A stretch of DNA of 64,000 nt from Pterois miles (GCA_947000775.1 CAMQGK010000048.1:3808501-3872500), one strand, 5' to 3'; shown: positions 35,640-49,200, numbered from the stretch's first letter. Notes: generated by a model not told the origin, from the letters alone. Made by a program: numbers and translations.

Positions 35640-36686
35640 GCACTTTATTGTTCATAAATGCTTAAGTGAAAAATGAAAACATAAAACAAATACACACATT
35701 TCAAAGAACACAAATTGAACACAACTCTCTTTTTTGGGAGACAAAATTGCTTTCACTACTGTGGAAGTCGGTATGGTGGTTACTGTCCAGCCTTGTGGGT
35801 CAAAGAAACATCGTCAAGTTAAAATAGAGAAAACAGAAAGTAGAGTACAGTCAAGACTAAAGAGCATAAGGCTGCAGAAAGTTGCTGAAATGCTCCTTTA
35901 AACCGAGAGAGAATGAGAGCAGCTCAGCTCCACTACTCTGTCAGAACAGAAATCATACAAAAAAGGAAATTAAAAAAATAAAATCTAATCAGGTTTAAAG
36001 CAAAACAAATCAGTTCTGTTATTTCATTTATATATAGATATATTATTTTGCAAAAAAACTAGGTTTTTGTTAAAAAATAAACTTAAACGTACGAGAAAAT
36101 ACCAGCCACCAAAGCGACAACTATCATTAAGCATACCAATGTAGAACATATGAGGCTACCTTACACACAGGTAATAGCAAATATTTAGGGGAACATGTAC
36201 GCCAACATGTGTCCAAACATGTCTAAAAGACTGTACAAATGTACACTACCCATCTCCGTAGATCTACGTGTAAAATGATGGATTATCTCGTCAGCTTAAA
36301 AGCTTTACCTCACAACTACTCAGTATTTTAAGCCACACTTAAAGTTCAGTGGCTAAAGCAAAATTAAGAACTCCTTATCTCAATGTAATAAAGTATACAG
36401 AAGGCAAAAAACTTTCTATTTGTTTGGTGTGACTTCTCTGTCGTCTCTGCTCCTCCCCTTCCAATCGAGGAAGAAACATTAAAACTTTGTTCACAAATCT
36501 TTACATCAGTCCTAGCTGCTCATTGGGTCCTGCCTTGAAAGGTCATTGGATGGCTTGTTTTCGTAGAGTTCCCTCCTTCACAGATATCCAGAGATCCTGG
36601 GCGGTTCCCTTCAGTCCAGGCAAGGCAGAGCTGTCGGATCAGATCCGAAGAGTCTCTGACTGTGTGAGTCTATGCGAGTCCACCAG
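35640..36686 (-). other. adnp: adnp 3' untranslated region (inferred)
   Basis: The stretch directly downstream of the adnp stop has no coding frame and is AT-rich. A canonical AATAAA lies on the minus strand at 35644-35649 (TTTATT on plus), a reasonable poly(A) signal that would give a UTR of about 1 kb. The true end needs transcript data. Confidence 0.55.
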
Positions 36687-39600
36687 TCAGACCTGCTGCT
36701 GGCCCAGCTGGGCCCCGTCTCTCCTGCTTCTGGCAGATGATGGTACAAACTTGGGAATAATGATGGGCAGAGGGTCTCTTCCTTTAGCAGCCGATCTTCC
36801 TGAGCCCTCCGAGGGCCCAAAGCCATTCTCTACATGTGCCTCTTCGTCTTCATCATCGTCATCATCGTCGTCATCATCATCGTCGTCGTCATCGTCCTCA
36901 TCGTCATCTTCGTCTGACATGTCATCTATATCTGAAACTACCTTGGTCTCTGCACCCGGCTCCATTCTCTTCTCCATAGCTGCGATAAGCAGTTTGTTAC
37001 CATGGAGATGTACCTCTCCCTCACGCTCCTTGTAATCCTGCTGCTCTTCCTCATCACTGTCAGAGTCAATGGCAATGGGCTCCGAGAGGTCCAGAGGTAT
37101 TTTCTGTGGTAAGATGCTGTTGATTGTCTTGGTTTGGTCTCTGCTAGCACTGTTGGGTTTGGGGGCAGATGGCGTCGCTTTACTAGCATCCACAGTCCCC
37201 GCTGGCTTTCCCTTCCATGTCAGAGCCACACCACCGTTAGCAGCTAGCTCTCTATGTTTCCGTAGAGCCTGCTCCGACACCCCTATATGGGTCCTAGATG
37301 TCCGGCTGCTGCTGCGTGTGCCCTCGTACAGGCCATCCTGGGCGAACGCCAGCTCATGACTCACTTTGCTGAGCTCGTGCATACTGAACCCGAGCAACAC
37401 ACTGGCATTCTGGGTTTCGCATTCCTGTACGCATTTCCTCCTTTTGTTGCCAAAGTGGCTAGAGATGTCCGACTTCCACAGCCACAGACTGGCTGCCAGC
37501 TTCTCCACCTCCTGGCGTGTGGGATATGGTGCGTGATTAAAATACTGTGTTAGAAATGCCTTCCTGGATTCGTACGACTCATTTTCGTGTCCTTTGGGGT
37601 CAAGAGCCAGAACTACAGGTTCGTCAGGATTTTCTACAAATGCAGATGGACCGTTGATGTCCCGTGGGTGGGCCCTTTCCCCAGGGGGCCTCCTTCGTTT
37701 TGGCGCACTAGTGTCAGAGCTGTCAAAGCTGGTCCGTTTGAGAGAGCTGATCGGGGCCTGGCTGACCCGAGAGTGAGCTGCCCGGCTGTCCTGCCCATTT
37801 TGGGATTTCCCTACACCTCGACAGTGCACCAAGTGTAGAGTGATGGTGGAGGCAGTCATGTTACTAGTGTAAACCCCCAAGCAGTGAATACACTTGTAGG
37901 TCAGTTTCTTTTCTACGGGGTGGACTGTTTGGATCACCTGGTGCCGCTCTCTCAGGTGGTGGGCCAGTGAGTCTGAGATTGGGCCCTTGAGGATAGAGAA
38001 GCAAAGAGGACAAAGGGTCTTGCCCACATCCCTCTTGTAGGGCACAGATGCCTGTGGAGCACTCTTGGCTGGTGCACTGTCAGCAGCCCCTGATGGTGTT
38101 TTGGGCGGGTGCTGAGGCATTAGCCTCTTGCCTGACATTAGGGAGGCCGACAGGGCTGATGACATAGAGGTATTGTTGTTCTGAGCGTGAAATGCCACCG
38201 ACTCCTCGGGGGCATCTCTCATGTTATAAGTAGTGACAATCAACTGAACATTCTTGGGATTGCCCTGCTGCAAAGTGAGGTCAAAGGTTAAGGGAGAATC
38301 TGTGCGTGGGCCGACGCTCTCATCAGGATGCGACAGCCGCATGTGGGCCACCATCTTCTCAACGTCATTGAAGGTAGCACGGCAGTGTGGGCACGACAGG
38401 CCGTGGATCAACATGTGGTTCAACAACGTGTCACTGGGGAGATAGCGGTTGCAATAGAGACACTTGCTGGTGAAGTTGTGGATCTTCATGATGTAGTTGG
38501 CGACAGCGGGCACCTTCTCCGCTTTGTGCTCCTTCTCAAAATGAGAACTGTACACGTTCTCTGGGAAGAGCTCGTTGCAGATGGTGCAGATTTTCCACTT
38601 CTGGGTGTAGGATGTGCCGAGGACTGAGGATCCACCTTTCTTGGCTGTGACAGAGGCTACAGTAGTAGCTGCTGCCTGGACACGTGAACCCAGAGGGTTG
38701 GATTTGAGTGAGGAGGAGGCACCAACCACAACTGGACTCCGAAGGCTGCCACCAGAAATAAGCTGCTTTGCTGCATGTGACTGCTGGGGGACAGAAACCT
38801 GGGCATTCCCTGGCAGAGTAACCCTCACCTGCTGGCTGCCAACAGAGAAGGACTGGGTGGCCCCGGCCTTTAACCTCACTCCGTCATGTTTCATCCCAGA
38901 TAGAAGACTCTGAGCGTTGAAGCCCGTCTTTGAGGCAATGATAACTCGCCCCAGCTGCTGGGAGCCAGGAGACCTGGTCGTTGCCATCACTGCACCTTTA
39001 GGGCCCATCCCTATGATGGTCTTGTCTCCCTGGGTTTTGGGGGGGATCATAATGATGGGTTTGGGACGGGGGACGATCACACTGGTGTGCCCAATCATGG
39101 CAGTCACCTGGTAGCCAATCCTCTCGTGGTCCTCAATGACGTGTTGGACAAGTGCCTCATAGGTCCTTGGAACAAACAGACACTTCTTGCAGTGAATCTG
39201 GTTACTGTTAACAGAGTTTGTGTTATGACTCTCTGTGGCACCATTCTGAGCGTTTGCCTTGTCTCCTGGTTTCACTATGTAGGGCTGGGCCACTTGCTGG
39301 AAGTGTTCCCGGTAGATGTGCTTTCGCACTACATTGTACAAAGGGTCCCTGTAGGTGCACTTTTTGCAGTAGTACACCGCCTGCTCCACACTGTCCCCGG
39401 TCCTTTTCAGCACCCCGTCCTTCATCATGATCCCACCAGCTCCCGCCATCATTCCACCGGGGCCCTGCCGCACGGTGCTGTTAGGCATGTGGAACAGTTT
39501 GATGTGTGTTTCCAGAGTCTTCTTGTTACCATTGTAAGTGCAGTAGGGGCAGTTGAGCAGAATGTTGTTCTCAAAGTCCTCGCTGTGGACGTTGCGGAAA

Positions 39601-40599
39601 TGGCTCTTGTATGCAGAGAAGTACTTGGATGAAAAGAGGCAGCCAGAGCAGCAGAAGGGCTTGGATCTGTAGTCCTGGAGACACAGGTGGAAAAGGCTTA
39701 GACTTTACAAGTTGTATGGTACCTTTAAACATTTTTCTTTGTGAACATAACAATAACAAGAATTCAGAAGAATAGACTTAAATATCAGCATTTGTATGAA
39801 ACAACATTTATGTGAAAGTTCGTTACACACCTGGACTTTGGTATGTGATGGTTCCCACATGCACACATCTTCCCAGGTAGTGTGCTTTATGTACACCTCT
39901 GGAGGAGTAAAGTCTTTATAGTCCTAAACAACAAGGACAATTTAGAAGGAGATTTAGTTTTTAGATGATGAAACAATCAACAAGTGAATTATACTTCTGA
40001 AACGTTCATGAGACATAGACTGCCTCTACGGACGCATGAGATACATGAATAAATGGTGGAATCAGTCCAGTTGTCTTCTTTTGGGTGACGACAAACTCAT
40101 GATGCATGTTCATATAGGGACAAAAAAAGGGGGTTTGTTGGTAACCATAGGCAACAGCTTCACTGACACGACGTACATTAAGTGAGATATTAAACAGAAT
40201 CAGTCCAGGTCACAGATTCCTATCTTCATGCATTCAAAATGCAGAACCTTTACTTCCTGTACTGACTGAGCTAAATGGACGAGCAATCGCATCTCCAAAA
40301 CTGATGTTATTATTAATGCAAAACTAATTTCCCAAACAACAACTGTTCTCAAGACTAAGCAAGAGTTGAAAATGATGGTGGGAATAAGAAGACAGTCATA
40401 TTTTTCTTAAGGCACAGCTATGACCCCAGAGGAGCAGTAGGATGGGTAGTCAGCCACCATCATAAATACACCACAGTGTGGTCACGCTCACCTCTAGGTG
40501 ATCTCTGCAGAACTCCAAGCCGATGTCTCCCAGGACCTTCTTGACATTTTTCCTCGCTTTCCGCAGACTGCCCAGGTTATTGACAGGGAGCTGGAACAT
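36687..40599 (-). CDS. adnp: activity-dependent neuroprotector homeobox protein, complete
   Basis: ADNP is a nuclear zinc-finger/homeobox protein that works with CHD4 and HP1 (ChAHP complex) in chromatin repression and is needed for brain development. Coding exons are 40492-40599 (MFQLPVNNLGSLRKARKNVK...), 39831-39923 (DYKDFTPPEVYIKHTTWEDV...) and 36687-39674. All are phase 0 with GT-AG borders and encode 1062 residues, close to human ADNP. C2H2-type fingers lie near residues 75-97, 107-129, 170-192, 229-251, 430-450, 472-491, 495-516, 622-645 and 662-684. The homeodomain is near 754-818 (TQYFNHAPYPTRQEVEKLAA, LWLWKSDISSHF). The NAP-type octapeptide at 357-364 reads NAQVSVPQ. An Asp/Glu tract follows near 989-1011. 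Non-coding 5' exons are expected toward the CpG island at 44-45 kb. Fish may carry two copies, and a versus b is not resolved here. Confidence 0.97.
36843..36917 (-). repeat. adnp: (GAT/GAC)n coding trinucleotide repeat in adnp
   Basis: Mixed GAT, GAC and GAG codons encode an almost pure acidic run of more than 20 residues near the adnp C-terminus. The mix of codons argues for an old, partly stabilised repeat. Confidence 0.9.
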
Positions 40600-40608
40600 T
40601 CTGCCCAC

Positions 40609-42600
40609 CTGAGGAGAAAGACACACATAACAGCATGTTATCAGCAGCTGTAGAGCAGTTTGGACAGCTGTCTGTTAACAGACCCCCGAGAAAGGAAATG
40701 AACAGTTCACTGAAAAGGACTGGACTAAATTTGCCCAATAGAATCACTAAAAAGGGAAAACCCCTCTTTGACATGAAATGTGGGAAAACTTAATAAATAG
40801 TTGTCTGTTATGTAAATCTTCATTGCCAAAGTTGCACCGTCTTAGTGGATATTCAGAGCAGTTTTAGCGCAGGGGGCTGGGGGGGGGGGGGGGGTTTAGT
40901 AAACCAATGAGACAATGCAAAATAATCATGGAAGTCTAGTTTGAGTAACAAACAAAGGAGTTTAAATGCTCATCAGATGCCAGAACACTGCAGAGTGGTT
41001 TGTGATACTCAGACTTGTTAACAACACTGTGAAGTTATCACAGAGGCAACTATTCATGCATGCGTGCACAAGGACACACATGCACGGGGATGACGTGATA
41101 CACATTCCTACCAATGGTTTCACACTGTTTCATTGATTGACACGCCACGGCAACACGCCACGGCAACACAGCGATGCTCTGCAGACGCAGCTAGAGGACG
41201 ACTGCTGGCTGGTAAACGTGGATGTAAACAGTGCAGGTTTCACATCTTTAAAAAGGAGGGAAACACACTCTCTACGTTTGTTGATGACACACAATGTGTT
41301 CTGGTGAGAAACACTGAACGTAAACTATTAAACACTTAACAAGTTGTTTGTCTGAAGGACCAGTGTGTAATAATTTGGGGGATCTAGTGGCAGATGGAAT
41401 ATCATATTAATAAGTATGTTTTCATTAGTGGAAAAGCGCCTGATACTAAGGATCACTGCTTTTAGGTTACCTTAGAATGAGCTGTTTATATCTAGACAGG
41501 GAGGGGATCCTCTTCACAGAGCCAGCTGCCATGTTTCCACAGCGACCCAGAACAGACCAACCAAGCTCTGGCTCTGCAGAGAGACTTTCACATCCACGGA
41601 GGTCTCCTACACGCCTGGCACACAGCAGCAGTTTCAGTCGGCTGCAACCTGCAGCCTCGCTGCTACACAGCACCAGTTCCTTCTCACTGCACCTTTAAGA
41701 GAAAACTCAGGGCATCTCTACCTACAAAGTCACAAGCCAGTTCTCAGTGGATAGTTTACAATAACTACACGTTAGTTTTTTTCATTGCCTGTACTAATGC
41801 TGAAAAAGTGTTTGTGACATTTAAGTTTTGATTTGACCAAACCTCAATTTCACTGTCTGGTGTAGAAAGAAAGGTTACACAGACCCATTATTCTATATGA
41901 CCAGAACCGGTTCCATACGACCGGACTCACCGGTTCCATACGACCGGACTCACCGGTTCCATACGACCGGACCCACTGGTTCCAAACAAAATACAGCTAA
42001 ACCACCATCCACTCATTCATTATGTTTCTCAATACCAATACGCTCGGCAGTAGTGAAGGCACCTCTTGCCAGAGGAAGTAATAAGGGCTGTTTAATTCAC
42101 TGTCCAAAGTGTTTCTATTCAAAACAGAGCTCCACACAGTGAGGTCAAAGGTCACTGGACTGCACGATGACATAAAGGCAGCTCAGTGACAACAAAACAA
42201 ACACTTCAGCTCATTTCCCTTCTAGAAAACACAGAACAGAAAGGGAGGACGGTGTGAGTGTGGTTCCACCAACTACTGGCCTGGCGAAGACAGAACCGGA
42301 GACATTACTGCCGATCGGCCTGTGTGGACGTCCTGCCTGCTGTCTGTCTTCTGTCTGTCTGTCTGTCTGTCTGCCATTCAGAAATGTGCAAGTACTAGAG
42401 GGAGGAGAGACACATACCCTCATCCACGGCCCCTCTCTGTCTCTCTTTCCTGCTTCCTCCCATTACTTGTAGATGGCGCTAGAGAGGAGCTCCATTATAT
42501 AAGCCTCCCTATCCTCTGCCTGCCCCCTTTTTCTCCCTGCCTGGCAATACCATCACAGAATGGCGCCTCCTATTGAGTCAGCAGCAGCCTCTACAATATG
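40609..42600 (-). other. adnp: adnp 5' intron, no coding seen
   Basis: Upstream of the start-codon exon (acceptor after 40608) is non-coding DNA. It includes a 16-base G run at 40879-40894, three tandem copies of a 23-bp unit at 41909-41983 (core TTCCATACGACCGGAC) and a short (GTCT)n at about 42350-42372. An untranslated exon could be hidden here. Confidence 0.5.
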
Positions 42601-42607
42601 TCTGCAG

Positions 42608-43400
42608 TGGAGGGGGAGGGGAGGGGAGGGGAGGGAGGGGGAGGAGAGGAGAGGGGAGGAGGGAGGGATGTTGGAAGGGAGGAAGAGGAGGGACAGAAGG
42701 AGCTAGAGAGATCAGTGAAGGGGGAGGGGGAGTATGAGAGAGGACGAGGTGAGGGGGGTGAGGGAGCTGGGAGGAAGGGGAGGGAGAGAGAGGGGAGGGG
42801 AGCGAGCGAGCAAGGGTAGAGGGAGTGTGAGGGGAGAGATGAGAGGAAAGGAGAGAGGGAGCTACGGAAGTGGAGGGAGGGAGGGAGGAAGGGAGGGAGA
42901 GGATAGGGAGGGAGGGTGGGAGAGGATGGGGAGGGAGGAAGGGAGGGAGAGGCTGGGGGGAGGGAGGTCGGACAGACAGGCTCAGAGGGGAGGGAGGGAG
43001 GGAGAGGATGGGGGGAGGGAGGGAGGTCGGACAGACAGGCTCAGAGGGGAGGGAGGGAGGGAGAGGATGGGGGGAGGGAGGGAGGTCGGACAGACAGGCT
43101 CAGAGGGGAGGGAGGGAGGGAGGTCGGAGAGACAGGCTCAGAGGGGAGGGAGGGAGGGAGGGAGAGAGGTCGGACAGACAGGCTCAGAGGGGAGGGAGGG
43201 AGGGAGGGAAGCAGGAGAAGAGGATGGGGGAGACAGAAAATAGAAGAGGGTGAGAGAAAGAGGGGGCGATGGATAGGCAGAGAGAGGGGAGGGGTGGAAG
43301 GAAGAAAGGGAGAGAAAAAAAGCCAAGGAGAGGCTGAGTAGGAGGGAAGGGAGGGAGAGAAGGAAGAGGAGAGGGAGGAGAGGCGATAGGAGGCTGCTCT
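42608..43400. repeat. G-rich purine tract with embedded 24-bp repeats
   Basis: About 800 bp of GGGA/GGAG-rich plus strand with many GGGAGGGAGGGAGG runs. Five copies of GGTCGGACAGACAGGCTCAG begin near 42966, 43025, 43084, 43122 and 43168. Open frames rich in Gly, Arg and Glu across it are repeat artefacts. It probably lies in the first intron of adnp. Confidence 0.9.
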
Positions 43401-44099
43401 GCTCTGCTGAGGGCTGCTGGCAGAAAACAGGTTTCTCTTCCACTGTGGGTGAAAAAGAGGCCTACAAACCTTCATCCACAGATCCCCTCCCTCTGCCTCC
43501 GTCCTCCACGGGGACAGGACAACCTACTGGATGTCCTGGTTGACTGCTGCCATTCACACCTCTCCTTCAACACTCACATGTTCACTGAGGAGAAGCTTCT
43601 GGAGAGACCCACATACACACTGATACCAGGAAAGTTTGGGAGGTTTAAAATGGTCTGGGGTTAGCTGTGGTCCACACCTGCCTGTCCGTGGGCCTTAGTC
43701 ATAAAGGTGGGGGTCTGTGGGGGGATCATAATCTGACACTTACCCTGAGTGAAAGCCCTCCTGCCCCCGTGTGTCACCTGAACTCTGACCACCTCTCACG
43801 GTTTGGTTATTGAAAGGACAGAAGACTGTGAGAAGTGTGGACCACAGTCCGCCTCTGGATGTGCATCATGTGTCCCCAAGACAAAACTCTCTGTGTGCAG
43901 TAGTGAAGCTACATTTTGAATATTCAGACCATTCATACTGACTGGAAACGCTAGCAGGATGCGTGCTGGCAGCTGGAGCCGTGGACACAACCCGCCTGGT
44001 GCGGAGAGGCAACGTTACTGTCAGTGAATCTGATCCGATCCACATCTGGCAGGATCCAGATCGATGGGCTGGCAGGGAGCTGCTGCCGCTGACAAAGAA

Positions 44100-45430
44100 C
44101 GGGGACACACCGCGCTAAGTTAGCATGCTAAGCTAGCCAACTCGCATCAACAACACGGGCTGTTCAGAACTAATGCTGCCATTTCTCTCCTGAACCCCTC
44201 ACACGGGAGTGCTCGCTGCTTTTCACCCGGTGCTTAGAACCAAGCCTGCCCGAGGACTGATTCAACTTGAGGCTCCGTTCAAGCCCCCTGGCGTACAGCG
44301 ACACAGCGCTACCTTAGCTGTAACGTTAACGTTAGTCCCCCGCATCGCCGCAGGTAGCCGCGGCTAACGGAGAACTCTCCGGCTTTAACGGTCACGGCCA
44401 ACATTATGACGGACAAGTTTACCTGCTTTCACATCCAGAGCTCCCGTCTGACCGATATGTATCACCTCGGGATGACCGACTCGCTCTCACTGCTCTCCGG
44501 ATATCTCGGTTAAACCCTTTCGGGTGACAGCTATCTTCGTGGGGGAGAACCAGTCACCCGGCGGTCGGTCTACCCTCCAAACCCGACTCTCCCTCTCCGA
44601 AAGGGGCTTTCCTCTTCCCTCTGGTCGGCACACGGGAACAGAAAGCCTCGGAGGAGCCTCATCAGACAATTAAACGTCCATTCCCCGGAGCGGTGAGGGC
44701 GGACACATGTCCTGTTGTCGGGAAGAAGCGCCGGCGGACCCGCTCTGTCACACGGACTGCCCGAGGTCTGCCTAGGATCGCCTGGCAGCCGACACCGTTC
44801 GGCCCATTCTTTTCTCTGACAGACAATACTCATCCAGCCTAGAAACTGCCCTATCCAAAATGGCGCAAATAAAAGGGGCGGAAGTGACATCTACTTGATT
44901 AGCATAAATAATCTCATTGTGACATCCTCGCGAGCCCGGCTCATTAAAACTCTTGATTGGCTTGTCAATCAGTTTGGCCAATTAAGAAAACGTCACTTAA
45001 AAAACACCGACCTGGTCCGTCAGAAACAGCGGCGGGGCTCTGGTTCCGGTGCTCCAGTCTGTGAGGTAAACAACCCGACACAGTAGTGGCGGGATCTGGC
45101 CGACAGCGGGCGTCCTCCTGGAGTGGGTCTCTCCGATTTAAGCGCATGCGCAGTTTGGCTACATCTGGCGCCCCCCTTCCCCGCGGAGCCTCGGATGCAC
45201 ACAGTGCCTCAGCACTCAGCCTGAGCGGTGTGAGCGGCCGGGCCGGCGCTAGGTGGCGCTGTACTACAGTGACCGGGACTACTTTCTAGCTCGCCGCCTG
45301 GTGCGGGGCCGCCCCGGGAGCTCTGCTGCTCCCATCCAGCGCCTCACTGCACGGGAACGGTCACAGCCACGGTAGCGTGGGACCCGCCACTCATCGCCCC
45401 CGTTCCCGCCGCCGGCTGCGCATCTGGGTG
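44100..45430 (-). promoter_or_regulatory. adnp: CpG island, probable adnp promoter and first exon
   Basis: CpG-dense DNA lies between adnp and the 3' end of dpm1. Near 44857-44890 the plus strand has AAAATGGCGC (YY1-like), GGGGCGG (GC box) and CGGAAGTGAC (ETS-like) together. CCAAT-type words flank at about 44955-44985 (ATTGGCTTG, GGCCAATTAAG). This clustering is typical of a housekeeping promoter, and adnp is the only gene whose 5' end points here. The exact start and first exon cannot be set from sequence alone. Confidence 0.6.
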
Positions 45431-46245
45431 GTTGACTTGAGGTTCATTTAGGAACATGTACCATCAGAGTGTAGGTGGGGGAGATGTACAAGCTGGTGGC
45501 TGTTGACTGATGGAGAAAGCTCATGAATAAACTAGTAAGTGGACAGTGAGTCACGGTCGACAGTTTCCAAGGTAAAGACGGACCTTTTGTGTTCAACTCC
45601 ACATCTCCCTTTGTGGTTGTGTGGGCCTCTCTCATGGTAGCGGCAGACATGATCAGAATGGTCCAGGATGGTCTGGGTCCTCCATCCACATGGTTTTCAG
45701 TGACTGCTCCTGCAGGTCGAGTCTCTGGAGGGCATGTTGGGCCCTTGCACTTGTCTCATGTTTGATCAGTGAGAATCAATAAGAGCTCTCCGTCACCCAT
45801 TGTTGGTTTTGAATCATTGTGAAATAAAGATACCAATCAGAAAAAACAGAGGCAATAATACAAACAGTTTAATGTTATACAAACAATCACAGGTGGAGCT
45901 GTTAAAAGGGGACTGAAACCCATCTGAAAGCTGTTAGAGCAGAGTTCGGTCAGCTGTCTGGACCGGGAATGATGACACACTACGAGCTTCGTGATGGGGA
46001 TGTAAAGCACTAAGTTCCTTCAGTATTCTGGACGACTCCTGACAGGGAATTACTTTATATTTTCTGCTAACGTGAGCGATGTCCCTGTTGTCGTGTTGCC
46101 GTCATGTCGCTGTCTGGCCATAGAAAGTGGAGCTTTTTCTCCCATGAACATTCTGATACAACTACTGTTTTACAGACAGAGACTTAGAGAGTGACAGGAA
46201 CTACAGTACATGACTGTGGCACATCCAGACTGAAGACATCACTGA
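45431..46245 (-). other. dpm1: region downstream of dpm1, including its probable 3' UTR
   Basis: No coding frame is recognised. An ATTAAA-type signal occurs on the minus strand near 45867-45872, which would give a dpm1 3' UTR of about 370 bp. The remainder up to the CpG island is unassigned. Confidence 0.4.
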
Positions 46246-49200
46246 TCATGTCGTGGCAAACAGTGTGAGCAGTCCTTTCACGAATGACACAATCTCGTTC
46301 CCTCCAAGTTTGGATTCTCCATAAACTCGATCCACAAAGGAAATGGGTACCTGTTGTTGGGAGGAACAAGAAGACAGAATGGGTGTTCAGTTCACTTCCC
46401 AGATCATGGATGCAAGGTCACAGTGCCTGCTCCTGATTCAGAGGTGGGGGGGGGGGGGTTAAAACCATGATATTTCTGGCCAGATTCTCTGTTTTTGAAC
46501 TACTTATAGTGGGGTTAAAATCACACTGAAAGCCTCTACACAGTGTCAGAGTTGTGAAACCTGTATCTCATTTATGAAAACAACAAAAGAAGGGTGATTT
46601 AACTGATTTTCTCCATCCAGACACCACTAGAGCAGCTCTTTCTGAGCTAGACTTGGCCCCACAACTCTGAAACTGCCAGTCCATTAATTAAAATCAGTCT
46701 AAGTACAGCCGGTTTTAAAACAGACTAATATGGCGTGGATGCAGAAAAGTAGTGAAATAGGCCTTTTTTGAGGGTTTACACAGAGTTAAAACTTTTACTG
46801 TGATTCATGACATGTTTTCACATCTGTAAGTGGGGTAAAAAAAAGGAAACTAGAGATCATTTAAGTTTCCTCCCAATCAGAGGCCAACCTCAGAGTCATT
46901 ACAGGGTGCACATTCTGAGTACAACTAAAAAACTACAAGTAAATATGCCCCCCCCCACACATAAATACATGAATGAATGACTTAGGGCCTCCTCACTTCT
47001 CCGATTGTATAGTTGAGCTGTCTGGCACGGACGATCATCTCCATCTGAAAGACGTAGCCTTTGGACACGCACCGCTCAACCAGACTCTCCAACACCACTT
47101 TCTTATACAGCCTGACGTCAGGGAGAATAAACAGCAGAACTGTGAGGAAACACAACCCCATGCATGTTAAAAAGTCAGTGACACTTATTTTACACCACGT
47201 ACCTGAAGCTGCCTGTGAGGTCTGAAGCACCGGGTCTCAGCAACACTTGAGTCAAGAAGTTGGCCCCCCGACTGTGAACAAGTGATGGAGACAAGACAGA
47301 AGACAGAGAAGAAAATCAAACCTCAGCCTCTCGTCTGTTGTAATCAGGGTCAGCGCTAGACGGGTGAGTGGAAACTGAAGACAGCTCTCTGTTGTTGATT
47401 GTTGACTTGAAGCTACCTGATGAGTTTCCTGCGCAGGTCCCAGCCGTATACACCCCCGTTCCCTCGGTAACGCGTACCAGACACCAGGTCGTAGTTACCT
47501 TCCTTCTGCTTTCTGTCAAATCAGACCAAAACGGCTCAAGTTCTCTTCCAACTGTCATTTGTGCCGCCGTCGTAACATATTATTGTTTACATATTCAGAA
47601 AGTCATTTTGTGTATACACATTAAAATGTAGTCACATAATAGGAGGGAAAAGGAAACACTTACTGGATAAATTCTGGGATGAATTTGGGCTGAAATAAAT
47701 AAATCACAGGATGATCAAATAACCTTCTGTCCAACATTAAATCACTCACAGAACCTGTTGTATGTCCCATAATATTGCAACTGCATAAAAGGCAAATTGA
47801 AATTATAGCGATGATAGAGGGGAGAGAGCTGACAGGTAAATTCAAATACTACAATCCAAATACTACCTCCAATTCAGGAATCAGCTGTAAAATTTATAAG
47901 GGCTAAAATGATTGATTGATTACTTAATTAGTTGGCAACCATTTCGATTATCATTTATCATCAATATTTAGTCAAAAGTCCATATCTGGCTCCAGCTGCT
48001 TGAACCTGAGGGTCTGTTTCTTTGTCTAGTGGGACAGTAACATGTCAATATACAGGATTTAGGCTGCAGGCTGTTGTTCAGACAACACAAGCAATTCCAA
48101 GCCAACATGCTGGGCTTTAGGATATAGTGATTGTAGTTGTAGATTGTTGTAGATTTTTGACTATATTGTGACATTTTATGGACTATCTGGTTGATTGAAA
48201 AAGCAACTGGCAGACTAATCAATAAGCAAAGTACCTGTTAGTCCTAGAGTCAGTTTCATGTGTTCATATAAACACTTAATGAAACAAACTACACTTACAT
48301 GATGGGACAGATCTGCATCCATGATGATGATGAAGTTCCCAGTTGCATGCTTCATGCCATGGATGTAGGCAGTGCCTTTGATAGGAAGCAGGAGCTCATC
48401 AGTAGCTGGCAAAGGTTACGAGAACAAACACACCAGTTCTTTACACTGTTTTGAACTTACCAAGACCCAGTTTTTTCGCTCTTGGTCGTAGAAGCTGAAC
48501 CACAGAAAAGAGATATTAGAGTCTGCATAAAGATCCCTAGATAGCTAAACACAGTGACAGCTACTTAAACCAACAGGGGCCGTCTCTGTGAGGCTGTTAC
48601 AGCATGTTTTACCTAACTGTATGAAATGCACTGTTTAGGTCTTCTTAAAGGAGTTGTCTGATAAGCAGTGGTGGAATGTAACCAAGTACATTTACTCAAG
48701 TACTGTGCGTTAGTACAGTTATGAGGTACTTACTTATATTGTAACTTGTGTACTTACATTTCATGCTACTTTATGCTTTTACACCGCTCCATTTTGGAAG
48801 CAAATATTACACATTTTACTCCACTACATGCATTTGACAGCTTTGATTATTAGTTACGTTGCATATTCAGATTATTTATCGAAACAAAATCAACTAATAC
48901 ATTATGATGTATTATCACAGGTTGAGTTACCCAGCAGCAACAGTGAGCTCCACCTTTACCAGCTGCAACATTTAAGTGATGTAAAAATGCATCACTAATT
49001 ATAATTCAATAATATAATACAGTATATGTCATTCTGCACAGAGTACTTTACTGGTGATACTTTAGGAATAGCATGTTGATGTTAATACTTATATACTTCT
49101 ACATTAGTATTCACGTGCAGTGGTTAGCCCTCTTGCCTCACAGCAAGAGGGTCGCTGGTTCGATTCCGGCTTGGGGCTCTTCTGTGTGGAGTTTGCATGT

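Noticed and set aside
36487..37035. 182-codon plus-strand frame opposite adnp with a poly-Ser run
   Set aside because: Antisense shadow of the adnp Asp/Glu repeat. The minus frame has full homology and conserved domains.
42734..43253. Gly/Arg/Glu-rich plus-strand frames of 127-169 codons and Ser/Pro/Leu minus frames
   Set aside because: They lie wholly in the G-rich repeat tract and reflect its composition.
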